The position numbers were made by a program, and so were the translations under genes. A stretch of DNA of 64,000 nt from Longispora sp047121295 (GTDB lineage Bacteria; Actinomycetota; Actinomycetes; Mycobacteriales; Micromonosporaceae), in NCBI RefSeq assembly GCF_047121295.1, contig NZ_CP139447.1, forward strand, positions 992,001 to 1,056,000. The letters are read 5' to 3'. The notes beneath the pieces were generated by a model. It was not told the origin of the DNA. It saw only the letters and a list, made by a program, of their open reading frames with translations, and ran no database searches. The first letter of the stretch is position 1, and each line of letters opens with the position of its first letter. This document shows positions 1 to 8,925 of the stretch, piece after piece.

Positions 1-1045
1 GCAGGTACGTCGCCCAGCCCTCGTTCAGCCAGACGTCCTGCCACGTGCTCGGCGTGACGGTGTCCCCGAACCAGTGGTGCGCGTACTCGTGCAGCAGCAC
101 CGCCGGGCTGCGCACCTTGCCGGACAGGGTCACCAGCTGCTGGGTCTCCATCCCGGACGGCGACTCGACGAGCACCACGCCGGCGGTGGGGAACGGGTAG
201 GGGCCGAGCCGGCGTTCCAGCCAGTCGAGCAGCATGGGCGACTCGCGGAGCATGCCCAGCCGCTCGGCGTCCTCCGCCCGGGTCCAGTACGTCAGCGGCA
301 GGCCGCCCGGCCCGGTGCCGATGGCCTTCTGGTACCGGCCGACGGCCAGGGTGGTCAGGTAGCTCGCGACCGGGTCGGTGGTCGTGTAGTGGAAGGTGCG
401 GCCCTCGACCGGGCCGGGCGTGCCCGAGGCGATGCCGGCCCAGCCGTCCGGCACGGTGACGGCGATGTCGTAGAGGGCCTTGTCGGAGGGGATGTCGTTC
501 ACCGGGTACCAGGTGAAGGCTCCGTAGGGTTCCTGCATCGTCCACAGTGAGCCGTCGGCCGTGACGTTCAGCCCGAGGCCGACCGCGTCGGGCCGGTGCG
601 AGGGCATCGGCGTCGTGGTGGGGGTGCCCCGGTAGCGCACGACGAGGGTGGCGCGCTGCTCGGCGGCCAGCGGGCGGGGGACCGTGAGCTTGTCGGCCGC
701 GAGGGTGCCGGCGACGGGCGCGCCGTCGAGCGTGACGGAGACGAGCGCGTAGGCGTCGGAGAGGTCGAGGACCACGGAGTCCAGGGCGCGGGTGGCCCGG
801 ACGGTCAGGGTCGCGGTACCCGAGAGGGTCCTGGTGTCCCAGGCCAGGTCGAGTCCGTAGCGCAGCACGTCGATGCCGGGATTGCCGAGCTTCGGATAGG
901 TCGGCTCGGCCACCGGGGTCGACAGCCCGACCGAGTCGTCGACCCGGCCGGTGGGGACGGGCCGGGCCGGGCTGGCGGGGACGGCCGTGCATCCGGTGAC
1001 GAGCAGCACCGAGCAGACGGCGATGACGATGGATGGACGACGCAT
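1..1045 (-). CDS. M1 family metallopeptidase lipoprotein (3' end off the window)
   Basis: Secreted, lipid-anchored zinc peptidase of the gluzincin (M1 aminopeptidase) family. Reading back from the ATG at 1045, the first residues form a signal peptide ending in a VTGC lipobox, so the protein should sit on the outer face of the membrane. Visible catalytic parts are SGMETQQ (in place of the usual GxMEN), HEYAH at about residues 319-323, and the third zinc ligand Glu in WLNEGW at about residue 342; the C-terminal part lies beyond base 1. A TAGGGT hexamer ends 6 nt before the ATG, suggesting a leaderless message. It is a close paralogue of the next gene. Substrate is unknown. Confidence 0.9.
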   Translation of the reverse strand, partial: MRRPSIVIAVCSVLLVTGCTAVPASPARPVPTGRVDDSVGLSTPVAEPTYPKLGNPGIDVLRYGLDLAWDTRTLSGTATLTVRATRALDSVVLDLSDAYALVSVTLDGAPVAGTLAADKLTVPRPLAAEQRATLVVRYRGTPTTTPMPSHRPDAVGLGLNVTADGSLWTMQEPYGAFTWYPVNDIPSDKALYDIAVTVPDGWAGIASGTPGPVEGRTFHYTTTDPVASYLTTLAVGRYQKAIGTGPGGLPLTYWTRAEDAERLGMLRESPMLLDWLERRLGPYPFPTAGVVLVESPSGMETQQLVTLSGKVRSPAVLLHEYAHHWFGDTVTPSTWQDVWLNEGWATYL

Positions 1046-1104
1046 GCCGCGACCCTACGTTCGCAAGGTCGCGGCAGCATCACGTCACGGTGTGGTTGCG
1101 GCCC

Positions 1105-2553
1105 CTATGCCGGGGTGGTCGGCGAGTCCAGCCACGCGTTGATCAGGGCGGTGAAGTCCTGCCCGGTGTGCTTGTTCACGAACGCCGTGAACGACGCCCG
1201 GTCCTGGTTGCCCTTGTTCTGCGCGACCCAGTCGCGGGCCATCGCGTAGAACTTCTCGTCCCCGACCGCCTGGTGGATCTCGTGCAGCATCGCCGCCGGG
1301 CACAGGTAGACGTTGCTCTCGGCGAAGCTGTCCGCCTTCGGGTGCCCCGGCGCGCCGACCTTGGCCCGCAGGTCCGCGTCCCGCTTGCGCAGCCAGGTCT
1401 CCAGCTGCGCGTCGGTGACGTGGTCGCGCTCGTCCTCGAAGAGCAGCTGCGCGTACATCGCCCAGCCCTCGTTCAGCCACAGGTCGGTCCAGGTGGACGT
1501 CGTGACGGCGTCACCGAACCACTGGTGGGCGTACTCGTGCAGCATGTCGCCGTCCATCACCATCGGCAGCCGCGACTTGTCGGCCACCTTCGGGATGCCG
1601 ATCGTGATCATCTGCTGGGTCTCCATGCCCGACTCCGAGGGCACGAGCACGACGCCGCCGGACGGGAACGGGTACGCGCCGAACTTCTTCTCCAGCCACT
1701 CGATGTACTGCGGCGACTTGCGGATCACCGACAGCATCCCCTCGTCGGCCCCGGCCCTGAACCAGTAGGTCAGCGGCAGGCCGTGCGGCCCGACGACGGA
1801 CTCCTTCTGGTACTTGCCGACCGCCAGCGTGGTCAGGTAGCTGGCCACCGGGTCCTTGGAGGCATAGGTGTAGGTGTTGCCCTTCTGCTCCCCGGGCGTG
1901 CCCGAGGCGATGCCGGCCCAGCCGTCGGGCACGGTCACGGCGATGTCGTAGAGGGCCTTGTCGGAGGGCTGGTCGTTCGACGGGTACCACGTGTACGCCC
2001 CGAACGGCTCCTGCATCGTCCACAGCTCGTTGTCGGCCGTGACCGTCAGGCCCAGGCCCTCGGTGAAGTCGTCGCGGTGCGACGGCATCTTCACCGTGGC
2101 CGGCGTGCCGTGGTACTTGACCACGAGCGTGACCGGCTTGTCCCTGGTCAGGGTGGCCGGGATCGCGAACTTCTCGCTCGCGACGCTGCCGGCGCGCGGC
2201 TTGCCGTCGACGGTCGTCTCGTCGAGGACGTAGTTGGCGAAGTCGAGCCGGATCTCGGTCAGGTCGGCCAGTGGCCGGACCCGCAGCGTCGCCGTGCCGG
2301 TCAGGGTCTTCGTCGTCGGTTCCCAGGCCAGCTCGAGGCCGTAGTGCAGCACGTCGAGCTGGGGGTTGCCGTGCTGCGGGTACAGCGGGTCGGCGACCGG
2401 GGTCGAGCGCCCGGCGTTCCAGGCGGCGTAGTCGACGACCGGGGCCTTGGCCTCGGCGGAGGCCGACGCGGCCGGAGCCGGCTTCGGATCGGTGGTGCAA
2501 CCCGCGAGGGTCAGGGCCGCGAGGGACGCGGCCACGAGAGAGGTGCGACGCAT
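1105..2553 (-). CDS. M1 family metallopeptidase lipoprotein
   Basis: 482-residue paralogue of the preceding gene, in tandem and on the same strand. It has a signal peptide with LAGC lipobox (Cys19), an Ala/Lys-rich linker to about residue 45, a beta-rich N-terminal domain, then SGMETQQ near 308, HEYAH at 339-343 and the third zinc ligand Glu362 in LWLNEGWA. It is shorter than cytosolic aminopeptidase N (about 850 aa), lacking the ERAP1-like C-terminal domain. TAGTTT lies 6 nt before the ATG, so this copy also looks leaderless. It probably trims peptides at the cell surface; specificity cannot be read from sequence. Confidence 0.93.
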   Translation of the reverse strand: MRRTSLVAASLAALTLAGCTTDPKPAPAASASAEAKAPVVDYAAWNAGRSTPVADPLYPQHGNPQLDVLHYGLELAWEPTTKTLTGTATLRVRPLADLTEIRLDFANYVLDETTVDGKPRAGSVASEKFAIPATLTRDKPVTLVVKYHGTPATVKMPSHRDDFTEGLGLTVTADNELWTMQEPFGAYTWYPSNDQPSDKALYDIAVTVPDGWAGIASGTPGEQKGNTYTYASKDPVASYLTTLAVGKYQKESVVGPHGLPLTYWFRAGADEGMLSVIRKSPQYIEWLEKKFGAYPFPSGGVVLVPSESGMETQQMITIGIPKVADKSRLPMVMDGDMLHEYAHQWFGDAVTTSTWTDLWLNEGWAMYAQLLFEDERDHVTDAQLETWLRKRDADLRAKVGAPGHPKADSFAESNVYLCPAAMLHEIHQAVGDEKFYAMARDWVAQNKGNQDRASFTAFVNKHTGQDFTALINAWLDSPTTPA

Positions 2554-2587
2554 GCGGTGAAACTATGCGCGGAAAATATCGAGATGA

Positions 2588-3841
2588 TCACGAGGCGGGC
2601 GGAAAAATCCCTAGCCGAGCGTGGTACTCGCGACCGAGGTGTTCAGTGTCACTCCCCACGAGCAGCCCGCCCTCGAAGGCCAGCAGCGCCTCGGTCCCCA
2701 CGCCCCGGTCCTTCGTCGGGTTCCACGACAGCGCCCGCCCGGTGTCCGGGTCGACCGCGCCGATCCCGGGCCGCGCCACCGCCCCCCGCCCCGGGTACTT
2801 GTTCCCGTACGGGTTGTCGAGCCACTGCTGGTGCCCGCCGACGTACACCGCGCCGTCGGTCACGGCCACCGACAGCAGGGTGTTCCCGCCCGTGTGGTTG
2901 ACCCACACCGGCCGCTGGCCCGCGCCGCCGTCCGTGTCGAACCGGGCCGCGCTGTTGCACACCAGGTCCGGGCCGGCGGCGTGCCCGCTGGTGACCAGGA
3001 CGAACCACGAGCCGTCGGCCGACACGTCCACGCCGCGCAGATAGGTCTCGTAGTCCGGGTTGCACGGGGAGTTCGCCACCACGTCCGTCGCCCAGCCGGC
3101 CACCTCCGCCCGCGCGCCGCCCGTGCGGGCCACGGCGAGCTGGTAGCGGTCCTGGCCGGACACCGAGGTGAACGTGCCGTCGAACACCATCACGGCGCCG
3201 TCCCGGCTCATCGCCATCGACTGCACCCACACCTTGCCGTCGGGCCGGGCCAGCGCCAGGTCGAAGGCGGGGTCCACCTGGCCGGTGCCCGCGTCGACCC
3301 GGGCCAGCGCCCGGCGGGACACGCCGCCGAGGGTGGCGAAGTCGCCGGCCACGTACAGCCGGTCGCCCCGGGCGGCCAGCGCGCGGACCAGGCCGGCGCT
3401 GTCGTCGATGCCGGTCCGGAACGCCGCGTCCAGGCCGCCGTCGGGGCGGAGCTTGGCCAGGCCGTGCCGGGCGGCGCCGTTGACGTGGTGGAACTCGCCA
3501 CCGGCGAACACCGCCCCCGCCTCGGTGGCCAGGGCCCGGACCGGGCCGTCCGTCCGGGGCGCGAACGGCAGCACGTGGCCGTCGGTCAGGCTGAAGGCGA
3601 ACACGTTGGACCGGTCGAACGCGTGGCCCTCGGCGTCCGCCACGGAGGTGAACTCGCCGCCGACCACGACCGTGTCGTCGAGCACCGCGAACGCGTACAC
3701 CGTGCCGTCGAGGACGTGCGGCGTCCAGTCCACCGGGTCGGTCGACACGACGTCGGGGTTGTCGAAGCCCGCGCGGGCCGGGGCGATGGTGAACAACCCG
3801 GCGGCGAGGATGGCTGTGAGGGTCAGCAGTCGGCGGCGCAT
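2588..3841 (-). CDS. Secreted delta-60-repeat-type beta-propeller protein
   Basis: 417 residues with an N-terminal Sec signal peptide (predicted cleavage after ARA near residue 24). The body repeats a blade-like motif of the form VxVGGEFTxVxG or LYVAGDFATLGG about every 45-60 residues, as in delta-60 repeat (DUF5122) beta-propellers. There are no catalytic residues that I recognise, so a binding or scaffold role outside the cell is the most that can be inferred. It lies 31 nt downstream of the haemoglobin gene and may be read from the same transcript. Function unknown. Confidence 0.75.
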   Translation of the reverse strand: MRRRLLTLTAILAAGLFTIAPARAGFDNPDVVSTDPVDWTPHVLDGTVYAFAVLDDTVVVGGEFTSVADAEGHAFDRSNVFAFSLTDGHVLPFAPRTDGPVRALATEAGAVFAGGEFHHVNGAARHGLAKLRPDGGLDAAFRTGIDDSAGLVRALAARGDRLYVAGDFATLGGVSRRALARVDAGTGQVDPAFDLALARPDGKVWVQSMAMSRDGAVMVFDGTFTSVSGQDRYQLAVARTGGARAEVAGWATDVVANSPCNPDYETYLRGVDVSADGSWFVLVTSGHAAGPDLVCNSAARFDTDGGAGQRPVWVNHTGGNTLLSVAVTDGAVYVGGHQQWLDNPYGNKYPGRGAVARPGIGAVDPDTGRALSWNPTKDRGVGTEALLAFEGGLLVGSDTEHLGREYHARLGIFPPAS

Positions 3842-3872
3842 AATTGGATCAACGACCCAGAACGCCCGGAAG

Positions 3873-4256
3873 CTACTCTTCCTCGTCGAATGTGTTGACC
3901 ATGAAGTAGGCGGCCTTCTCCAGGTAGTCCCAGAGCTCGGTCTCCTGGTCCTTCGGCAGCGCCAGGCCGTCCAGCGCCACCCGCATGTGCCGCAGCCAGG
4001 CGTCCCGCTCGGCCGGCCCGACCCGGAACGGCACGTGCCGCATCCGCAGCCGGGGGTGGCCGCGCTCCTCCGAGTAGGTCTTCGGCCCGCCCCAGTACTG
4101 CTCCAGGAACATCCGGAACCGGTCGGCGGCGGGGCCCAGGTCCTCCTCCGGATACAGCGGCCGGAGCAGCGGGTCGTCCGCTACACCGGCGTAGAACGCG
4201 TCGACGAGCCGCCGGAAGGTGTCCGAGCCGCCCACGGCGTCGTAGAAAGTGGTCAC
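3873..4256 (-). CDS. glbO: Group II truncated haemoglobin
   Basis: 127-residue 2-over-2 globin, the usual length for the family. The block RGHPRLRMRHVPF contains the proximal His region, followed by the AWLRHM segment with the conserved Trp of group II proteins, and FYAGV near residue 22 carries the B10 Tyr. GlbO-type proteins bind O2 and are linked to oxygen or NO/peroxide chemistry near the membrane. The GTG start lies 4 nt after the MFS stop codon, so translation is probably coupled to it. In M. tuberculosis glbO also lies close to the HNH, DUF5130 and pepN genes, as it does here. Confidence 0.93.
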   Translation of the reverse strand: MTTFYDAVGGSDTFRRLVDAFYAGVADDPLLRPLYPEEDLGPAADRFRMFLEQYWGGPKTYSEERGHPRLRMRHVPFRVGPAERDAWLRHMRVALDGLALPKDQETELWDYLEKAAYFMVNTFDEEE

Positions 4257-4260
4257 GGCA

Positions 4261-5598
4261 CTATCCTGCCAGCTTGGCCGCCGCCTCGTTCGAGGCCTGC
4301 GTCTCGGCGATGGCGGCGTTGATCACGTCCGGCGCCGGCCAGGCCGCGCTGGCCACCACCATCAGGAGCGCACCGCCGGCGCACCACGCCCCGATCACGT
4401 ACGGCACCCGGGCGAACTGGGTCAGCGAACCCGCCGCGAGCAGCGCCGCGCCCTGGGTGAGCTGCATGCCGGCCGCCATCACCCCGAACGCGCGGGCCCG
4501 GTGGCTGGCGGGCAGCGCCTGGACGAACAGCGCGTTGGCCAGCGGGTTGAACCCGCCGAACATGAACCCGGCCAGCGCGACCATGACCAGCACGACCGGC
4601 AGCGGCGGATTCAGCAGCGCCGGAACCAGGGCGAGCGGGGCGAGGATCACCAGCGGGCGCAGCGCCCGGCGGCGGACCTCCGGCGACATCAACCGGGGCA
4701 GCAGGATGCCGCCCAGCGCCATCCCGACCGGGGCCGCCGCCATGATCAGGCCCTGGGACCTGCCGCCCGGGTTGACCACCGCCGCCCAGCCGACGGCCAG
4801 CCCCTCCGGGACCGCGATGAACGTCAGCCCGGCGAGCACCACCAGCGCGATGGCCCGCAGCACCGGCCGGCCGAAGACGATGCTGATCCCCTCGCCGGTC
4901 TCCCGGAGGATGTGCCGGGGCGTGCCCTCCGGCGTCTGGGACGGCCGGTGCCGGACGAACAGCGCGAGGATGACGGCCGAGAGGCCGAAGGTGGCGGCGT
5001 TGAGGCCGAGCGCGAGGTGCGCGTCGACGGCGAGCAGCACGCCGCCCGTGACATAGCCGAGAATCTGGAAGGCCTGCAGCGACGAGCCCAGGATGCCGAC
5101 GCCCAGCACATACCGCTCGCCGCTGAGCACCTGCGGCAGCACGGCGGAGCGGGCCGCCTCGAACGGCGGGCTCAGCATCGCCGTCGCGAACAGCAGGGCG
5201 AAGACCAGTGGGAGCGGGATATCGGGGATCGCCACGAAGCCGACCAGCACCATCCGGGCCAGGTCACAAATGATCATGACTCTGCGGTACGGATACCGGT
5301 CCGCCAGCGCCGCGAGCACCGGCCCGCCCGCCAGCCACGGCAGGTAGGACAGCGCGAACGCCGCGGCGGAGGCGAGCGCCGAGTGGGTGATCTGGAAGAC
5401 GAGCGCCGTGATCGCGGCCCGGGCCACATAGTCCCCGAACCACGACAGCGCGGCGGCGCTGAAGATCCCGCGGAACTCCCCCTGGGCGAACACCTGCCGG
5501 TACGTCGCCTGGCGCGCGGTGGCCTGCGGCGGGCCGGGAGCCGCCGGCTCGGCGGGGACCTCCGACTCAGTGGCGGGGCTGCGCGGCTGGTCGGACAC
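4261..5598 (-). CDS. MFS transporter
   Basis: 445-residue polytopic membrane protein with about 12 predicted helices and a short acidic, proline-rich cytosolic N-terminus. The loop sequence ALADRYPYRRVMI after the second helix is the MFS motif A equivalent. The overall shape resembles the enterobactin-exporter/MFS_3 group of drug or siderophore efflux proteins, but the substrate is not predictable. GTG start at 5598; an AAGGA Shine-Dalgarno lies rather far upstream, so the start could be slightly different. First gene of an apparent two- or three-gene unit with glbO and the propeller protein. Confidence 0.88.
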   Translation of the reverse strand: MSDQPRSPATESEVPAEPAAPGPPQATARQATYRQVFAQGEFRGIFSAAALSWFGDYVARAAITALVFQITHSALASAAAFALSYLPWLAGGPVLAALADRYPYRRVMIICDLARMVLVGFVAIPDIPLPLVFALLFATAMLSPPFEAARSAVLPQVLSGERYVLGVGILGSSLQAFQILGYVTGGVLLAVDAHLALGLNAATFGLSAVILALFVRHRPSQTPEGTPRHILRETGEGISIVFGRPVLRAIALVVLAGLTFIAVPEGLAVGWAAVVNPGGRSQGLIMAAAPVGMALGGILLPRLMSPEVRRRALRPLVILAPLALVPALLNPPLPVVLVMVALAGFMFGGFNPLANALFVQALPASHRARAFGVMAAGMQLTQGAALLAAGSLTQFARVPYVIGAWCAGGALLMVVASAAWPAPDVINAAIAETQASNEAAAKLAG

Positions 5599-5788
5599 GG
5601 GCGATGGGGTCCTTCCTACGGCGACGCGTCAGGGGTGCTGGTGTAGCTACTCGTTCCAGAGTTTGCCTGATTGGCCGACATTACGGTAGTCCGAACGGCT
5701 GATGGCTGACGGAGTGCGGACATTGACATCGATTCGATGCCGAGCCGCAACCAACTTGTTCAGCGACCGCGACCGCGCGGACGTGCGA

Positions 5789-6739
5789 CTACTCCGGCCG
5801 GGGCAGGCGTCCGGGCCCGATCCGCGAGGAGATCCCCGCCGCGTCCAGAGCCGCCGTCACCTGTCCACGCAGGTCCCGACCGATCCGCCACTGTGCCTCC
5901 GAGGAGGTCTTCGCCGTCACCCGCACCACGGCCCCGTCGATGGTCAGCTGCTCCACCCCGAGGACCTTCGGCGGCTCCAGGAACTCGGCCGCGTGCTCCT
6001 CGCTGGCCGCGAACTCGTCGACCGCCGTTCGGATGACGTCCATCGCCTCGTCCACGCCCGCGTACCCGACCGGGACGTCCAGCACGACCGTCGCCCAGCC
6101 CTGGCTCTTGTTGCCGACCCGGACGATCTCGCCGTTGCGGACGTACCACACCACCCCGCGCACGTCCCGGATCGTGGTCACCCGCAGCCCGACGGCCTCC
6201 ACTGTGCCGCTCGCCTCGCCGAGGTCCACGGTGTCCCCGACGCCGTACTGGTCCTCCAGGAGCATGAACACGCCCGACAGGATGTCCTTCACGAGACTCT
6301 GCGCGCCGAAGCCGAGCGCCACGCCGGCGATGCTCACGGTGGCCAGCACCGGCCCGAGGTTCAGCCCGAACTCGCCGAGGATCATCATCGCGGCGATCAC
6401 CAGGATCATGGCGCCGATCGCCGACTTCAGCAGCGACCCGATCGTCTCGGCCCGCTGCGAGCGCCGCTCCGACAACAGCCCGGACTCGATCAGCGCCGCC
6501 GGGGCCTTCTCCTTCAGCGGCTTGAGGATCGCCGGCATCGAACCGGTCGTGACCCGCTTGATCAACCGGCTGATCAGCCAGCGGATGACCATGGCGGCCA
6601 GGATGATCCCGATGATCCGCAGCGGCTTGACCAGGACCCAGTTGCTGCTGTCGGCCAGCCACGAGTTCTTGGTCACCTTCCACACCTGCCAGCAGAAGGT
6701 GTCGGTGGCACACGTCGGCGGAGTGTCGGTTGCGCTCAT
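5789..6739 (-). CDS. MscS-family mechanosensitive ion channel
   Basis: 316-residue channel. Helices lie at about 34-58, 102-124 and 128-150; the third is the Gly/Ala-rich pore helix (VSIAGVALGFGAQSLVKD) followed by the MscS beta domain with GDTVDLGEASGTVEAVGLR and a C-terminal alpha/beta domain. It opens under membrane tension to release solutes on osmotic downshift. I chose the ATG at 6739 (MSATDTPP), preceded by AAAGG; the frame stays open further upstream, but that stretch looks like noise and overlaps the divergent HNH gene. Confidence 0.9.
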   Translation of the reverse strand: MSATDTPPTCATDTFCWQVWKVTKNSWLADSSNWVLVKPLRIIGIILAAMVIRWLISRLIKRVTTGSMPAILKPLKEKAPAALIESGLLSERRSQRAETIGSLLKSAIGAMILVIAAMMILGEFGLNLGPVLATVSIAGVALGFGAQSLVKDILSGVFMLLEDQYGVGDTVDLGEASGTVEAVGLRVTTIRDVRGVVWYVRNGEIVRVGNKSQGWATVVLDVPVGYAGVDEAMDVIRTAVDEFAASEEHAAEFLEPPKVLGVEQLTIDGAVVRVTAKTSSEAQWRIGRDLRGQVTAALDAAGISSRIGPGRLPRPE

Positions 6740-6884
6740 CCGCCTTTCGTACCCCATGCGCCCCGCGCGTGGTCCGGCGGGGTTTCCCGGAAAGTTCGAC
6801 CAGGCGTCCGATAAAAGACACGTGCATTCGGCTCTATTGTCGGGGAGGATAGACGCAGCTCTACGCTCGACGCGGAGGTGCCGG

Positions 6885-7436
6885 ATGGGAGAAGGTCCGC
6901 CAGCTAGCCGATCCGTCGCGTTGCTCCTGAACGCGACGTATGAGCCTCTGTGTGTCATCTCCGTGCGAAGAGCCGTGATCCTCATCCTCACCGGCAAGGC
7001 CGTCTGCGTCACCGACGGCGACGGCCTGATGCACTCCGAGCGCGAGCTGCTCGCCGTCCCCTCCGTGATCAAACTCACCCGGCACGTCCGGGTTCCGTAC
7101 CGCGCGCACGTCGGCCTGACCCGGCGCGCGGTGTTCGCCCGGGACGGCTGGCATTGCGCCTACTGTCGCGGCCCCGCCGAGACGATCGACCACGTGCTGC
7201 CCCGGAGTCGGGGCGGTCGTCATGTCTGGGAGAACGTGGTCGCCGCCTGCGCGCGGTGCAACCATCGCAAGGCCGCGCGGACCCCGGCGGAGATGGGCTG
7301 GCGGCTCGCGACGCCCCCGGCCGCCCCGCACGGCCCGGCGTGGCGGATCCTCGGCCACCGCTCGCCCGACCCGAAGTGGAAGGACTGGCTCCGCACCCCG
7401 GACTACGCGGACCAGCCCACGGCGGCGGCGGCCTGA
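6885..7436 (+). CDS. HNH endonuclease family protein
   Basis: 183-residue protein of the actinobacterial HNH family found beside glbO and pepN (Rv2469c in M. tuberculosis). The N-terminal half (LLLNATYEPLCVISVRRAVILILTGKA) is a conserved domain of unknown role. The HNH module spans about 85-130, with zinc ligands Cys92/Cys95 and Cys122/Cys125, the DH pair at 102-103 and Asn117. ATG at 6885 follows GGAGGT with good spacing. It may nick or cut DNA; no partner modification gene is present, so it is not part of a restriction system here. Confidence 0.9.
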   Translation: MGEGPPASRSVALLLNATYEPLCVISVRRAVILILTGKAVCVTDGDGLMHSERELLAVPSVIKLTRHVRVPYRAHVGLTRRAVFARDGWHCAYCRGPAETIDHVLPRSRGGRHVWENVVAACARCNHRKAARTPAEMGWRLATPPAAPHGPAWRILGHRSPDPKWKDWLRTPDYADQPTAAAA

Positions 7437-7475
7437 AGACCCCTTCGACGGTTACGGTGGGGCCCGACCCCGCTC

Positions 7476-7493
7476 GCGTCGGCAGGCCGACGC
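7476..7493. terminator. Hairpin between convergent HNH and sortase genes
   Basis: GCGTCGGC and GCCGACGC form an 8-bp perfect stem around AG (effectively a 7-bp stem with a tetraloop) 40 nt after the HNH stop and 68 nt from the sortase stop. There is no U-tract, as usual in GC-rich actinobacteria. It could terminate both transcripts. Confidence 0.5.
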
Positions 7494-7560
7494 TCGCGAT
7501 GGTGGCCGGTCACGGCCGAGTCGCGAACCAGTGCGGTCGCGGCGGGCGACGGTACCCGCC

Positions 7561-8292
7561 TCACCGGGTCCTCAGCAGGCTCGCGAAGACCACGATGTTG
7601 TCGGCGTAGCCCAGGTTGCCGCCCACGTACGACCCACCGCACGTGATCACCCGCAGCGTCGGCCCCGTGTACTCCCCGAACACCCGCGCCGTCGGGAACC
7701 GTCCCTTCGGGAACTGCTCGACCCCGTCCACACGGAACACGGCCACCTTGTCGTCCGTGCGGGACACCTCGATCAGCGCGCCCGGCTTCAGCTCGCCGAG
7801 CCGGTAGAACACGGCCGGACCCTTGCGGCCGGACACGTGCCCGACCAGGATCGCGGGGCCGACCTCGCCGGGGGCCGGCCCGGGCCGGTACCAGCCGGCG
7901 AGCGTCGGCTTGTCCAACGAGGGCACCCCGACCTCGCCCTTGTCCAGGCCGACCGTGACCAGCGGCGCGTTCACCCCGATGGTCGGGATCCGGACCCGGG
8001 TCGGGTTGGCCCGACGCAACGGGGCGACGGAGAACAGCGGCGCCGGCCGGGCGTGCACGGCGCTGGCCGGATCGGGGGCGGCGGGCGCGGACGCCCAGCT
8101 CCCGAGTCCGGCCCCGGCCGTCCACACCCCGACGAGCACGAGCAGCCCGGCGCACCCGGCGAGCAACCGCCCCACGGAACCCCCGCCCGGCCCCGGCGCG
8201 CCTTGTCCCGGCCGCGCCGACCCTTCGGTCCCGACGCCTCCCGGCCCCGGTGATCGGGCGGCCCCGCCGGGCCTAGTCGGCCAGGCTCCCAC
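7561..8292 (-). CDS. Class E/F-type sortase
   Basis: Membrane-anchored transpeptidase that cleaves a C-terminal sorting motif and joins the protein to the wall. A transmembrane helix lies at about 42-66, followed by a Pro/Ala linker and the sortase barrel with catalytic His152 (VGHVSG) and Cys218 (VITCGG). I see no Arg in the usual segment just after the Cys (YVGGNLGYADN). The start is uncertain. The GTG at 8292 overlaps the upstream gene and lacks a clear ribosome site, while a GTG at 8175, preceded by a run of G, would start just before the helix. It lies directly downstream of its probable substrate. Confidence 0.85.
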   Translation of the reverse strand: MGAWPTRPGGAARSPGPGGVGTEGSARPGQGAPGPGGGSVGRLLAGCAGLLVLVGVWTAGAGLGSWASAPAAPDPASAVHARPAPLFSVAPLRRANPTRVRIPTIGVNAPLVTVGLDKGEVGVPSLDKPTLAGWYRPGPAPGEVGPAILVGHVSGRKGPAVFYRLGELKPGALIEVSRTDDKVAVFRVDGVEQFPKGRFPTARVFGEYTGPTLRVITCGGSYVGGNLGYADNIVVFASLLRTR

Positions 8293-8773
8293 GGCGCCGT
8301 CGCCAGGCGAGCACCCCGACGAGGCCGCCCAGGCCGGCGATCCCGACCCCGGTGGCGGTCATGACGGCACCCGAGCCGCCGCCGAGCGCGACGCCGCCGG
8401 TGTTGGGGCCGTGGCTGGGGGTGGGCGCGGACTTGTACACGTACAGGCTCTGGGAGGCCTTCACGTCGCTGCCGTTGCAGTTGGCGGTGATCGTGTAGAC
8501 CCCGGTGGCGGTGTCGGCCGGGATGGTGACGCTGGCCCAGACGCCGTTGTTGCCGATCGACTGGTTGAGTGTCACGGGGCCGACGGACGACGGCGAGAAC
8601 GCCGCGGTGGCCGTCTGGTTCTTACAGTTGTTGGCCGTCAGCTTCACGCTGCTGCCGGTCTGGATCAACTGTGGCTCGACCACGAGCGCGATGTTGTCGG
8701 CGGCCAGGGCGGGTGTGCCCGTCCCCAGCACCAGGATCGTCCCTGCGGACAGGGCGGTCAGTAGCCGTCGCAT
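8273..8773 (-). CDS. Sortase-anchored Ig-like surface protein
   Basis: 166 residues: signal peptide (cleavage after ALA near 24), a single Ig-like beta domain with two cysteines (Cys50, Cys99) that may pair, a Ser/Thr/Pro spacer, then PNTGG at 123-127, a hydrophobic stretch and the RRRR tail of a cell-wall sorting signal. The motif departs from LPXTG and fits the relaxed motifs of actinobacterial class E/F sortases. The ATG at 8773 has a strong GGGGGAGG ribosome site. The adjacent sortase gene overlaps its 3' end, suggesting a dedicated pair. Confidence 0.82.
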   Translation of the reverse strand: MRRLLTALSAGTILVLGTGTPALAADNIALVVEPQLIQTGSSVKLTANNCKNQTATAAFSPSSVGPVTLNQSIGNNGVWASVTIPADTATGVYTITANCNGSDVKASQSLYVYKSAPTPSHGPNTGGVALGGGSGAVMTATGVGIAGLGGLVGVLAWRRRRGSLAD

Positions 8774-8798
8774 GCCTCCCCCTTCGGTGGGCCTAGGG

Positions 8799-8804
8799 AG
8801 ATTA
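8799..8804 (-). promoter_or_regulatory. Candidate -10 box of the surface protein gene
   Basis: TAATCT on the minus strand, 25 nt before the ATG at 8773, in a locally AT-richer stretch. This leaves a short leader that contains the GGGGGAGG ribosome site. No convincing -35 hexamer is seen. Confidence 0.4.
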
Positions 8805-8860
8805 GAGCATTTTTAGGGGTAGATCGGGGAAGTCCCCCAATATCCACACAGAAGTACCGA

Positions 8861-8884
8861 GCGCGCGCGGCGGCCGACGCGCGC
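8861..8884 (-). terminator. Hairpin downstream of kynU
   Basis: GCGCGCG and CGCGCGC form a 7-bp stem with a 10-nt loop 42 nt beyond the kynureninase stop. No U-tract follows. It would separate kynU from the surface protein gene. Confidence 0.4.
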
Positions 8885-8925
8885 CGGAGACACCCCTCCG
8901 TACCGTCTGAAAGGTCTGGTCCTTC

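Noticed and set aside
6885..7436. HNH gene as part of a restriction or defence system
   Set aside because: It belongs to the conserved glbO-pepN neighbourhood, and no methylase, helicase or toxin-antitoxin partner is adjacent.
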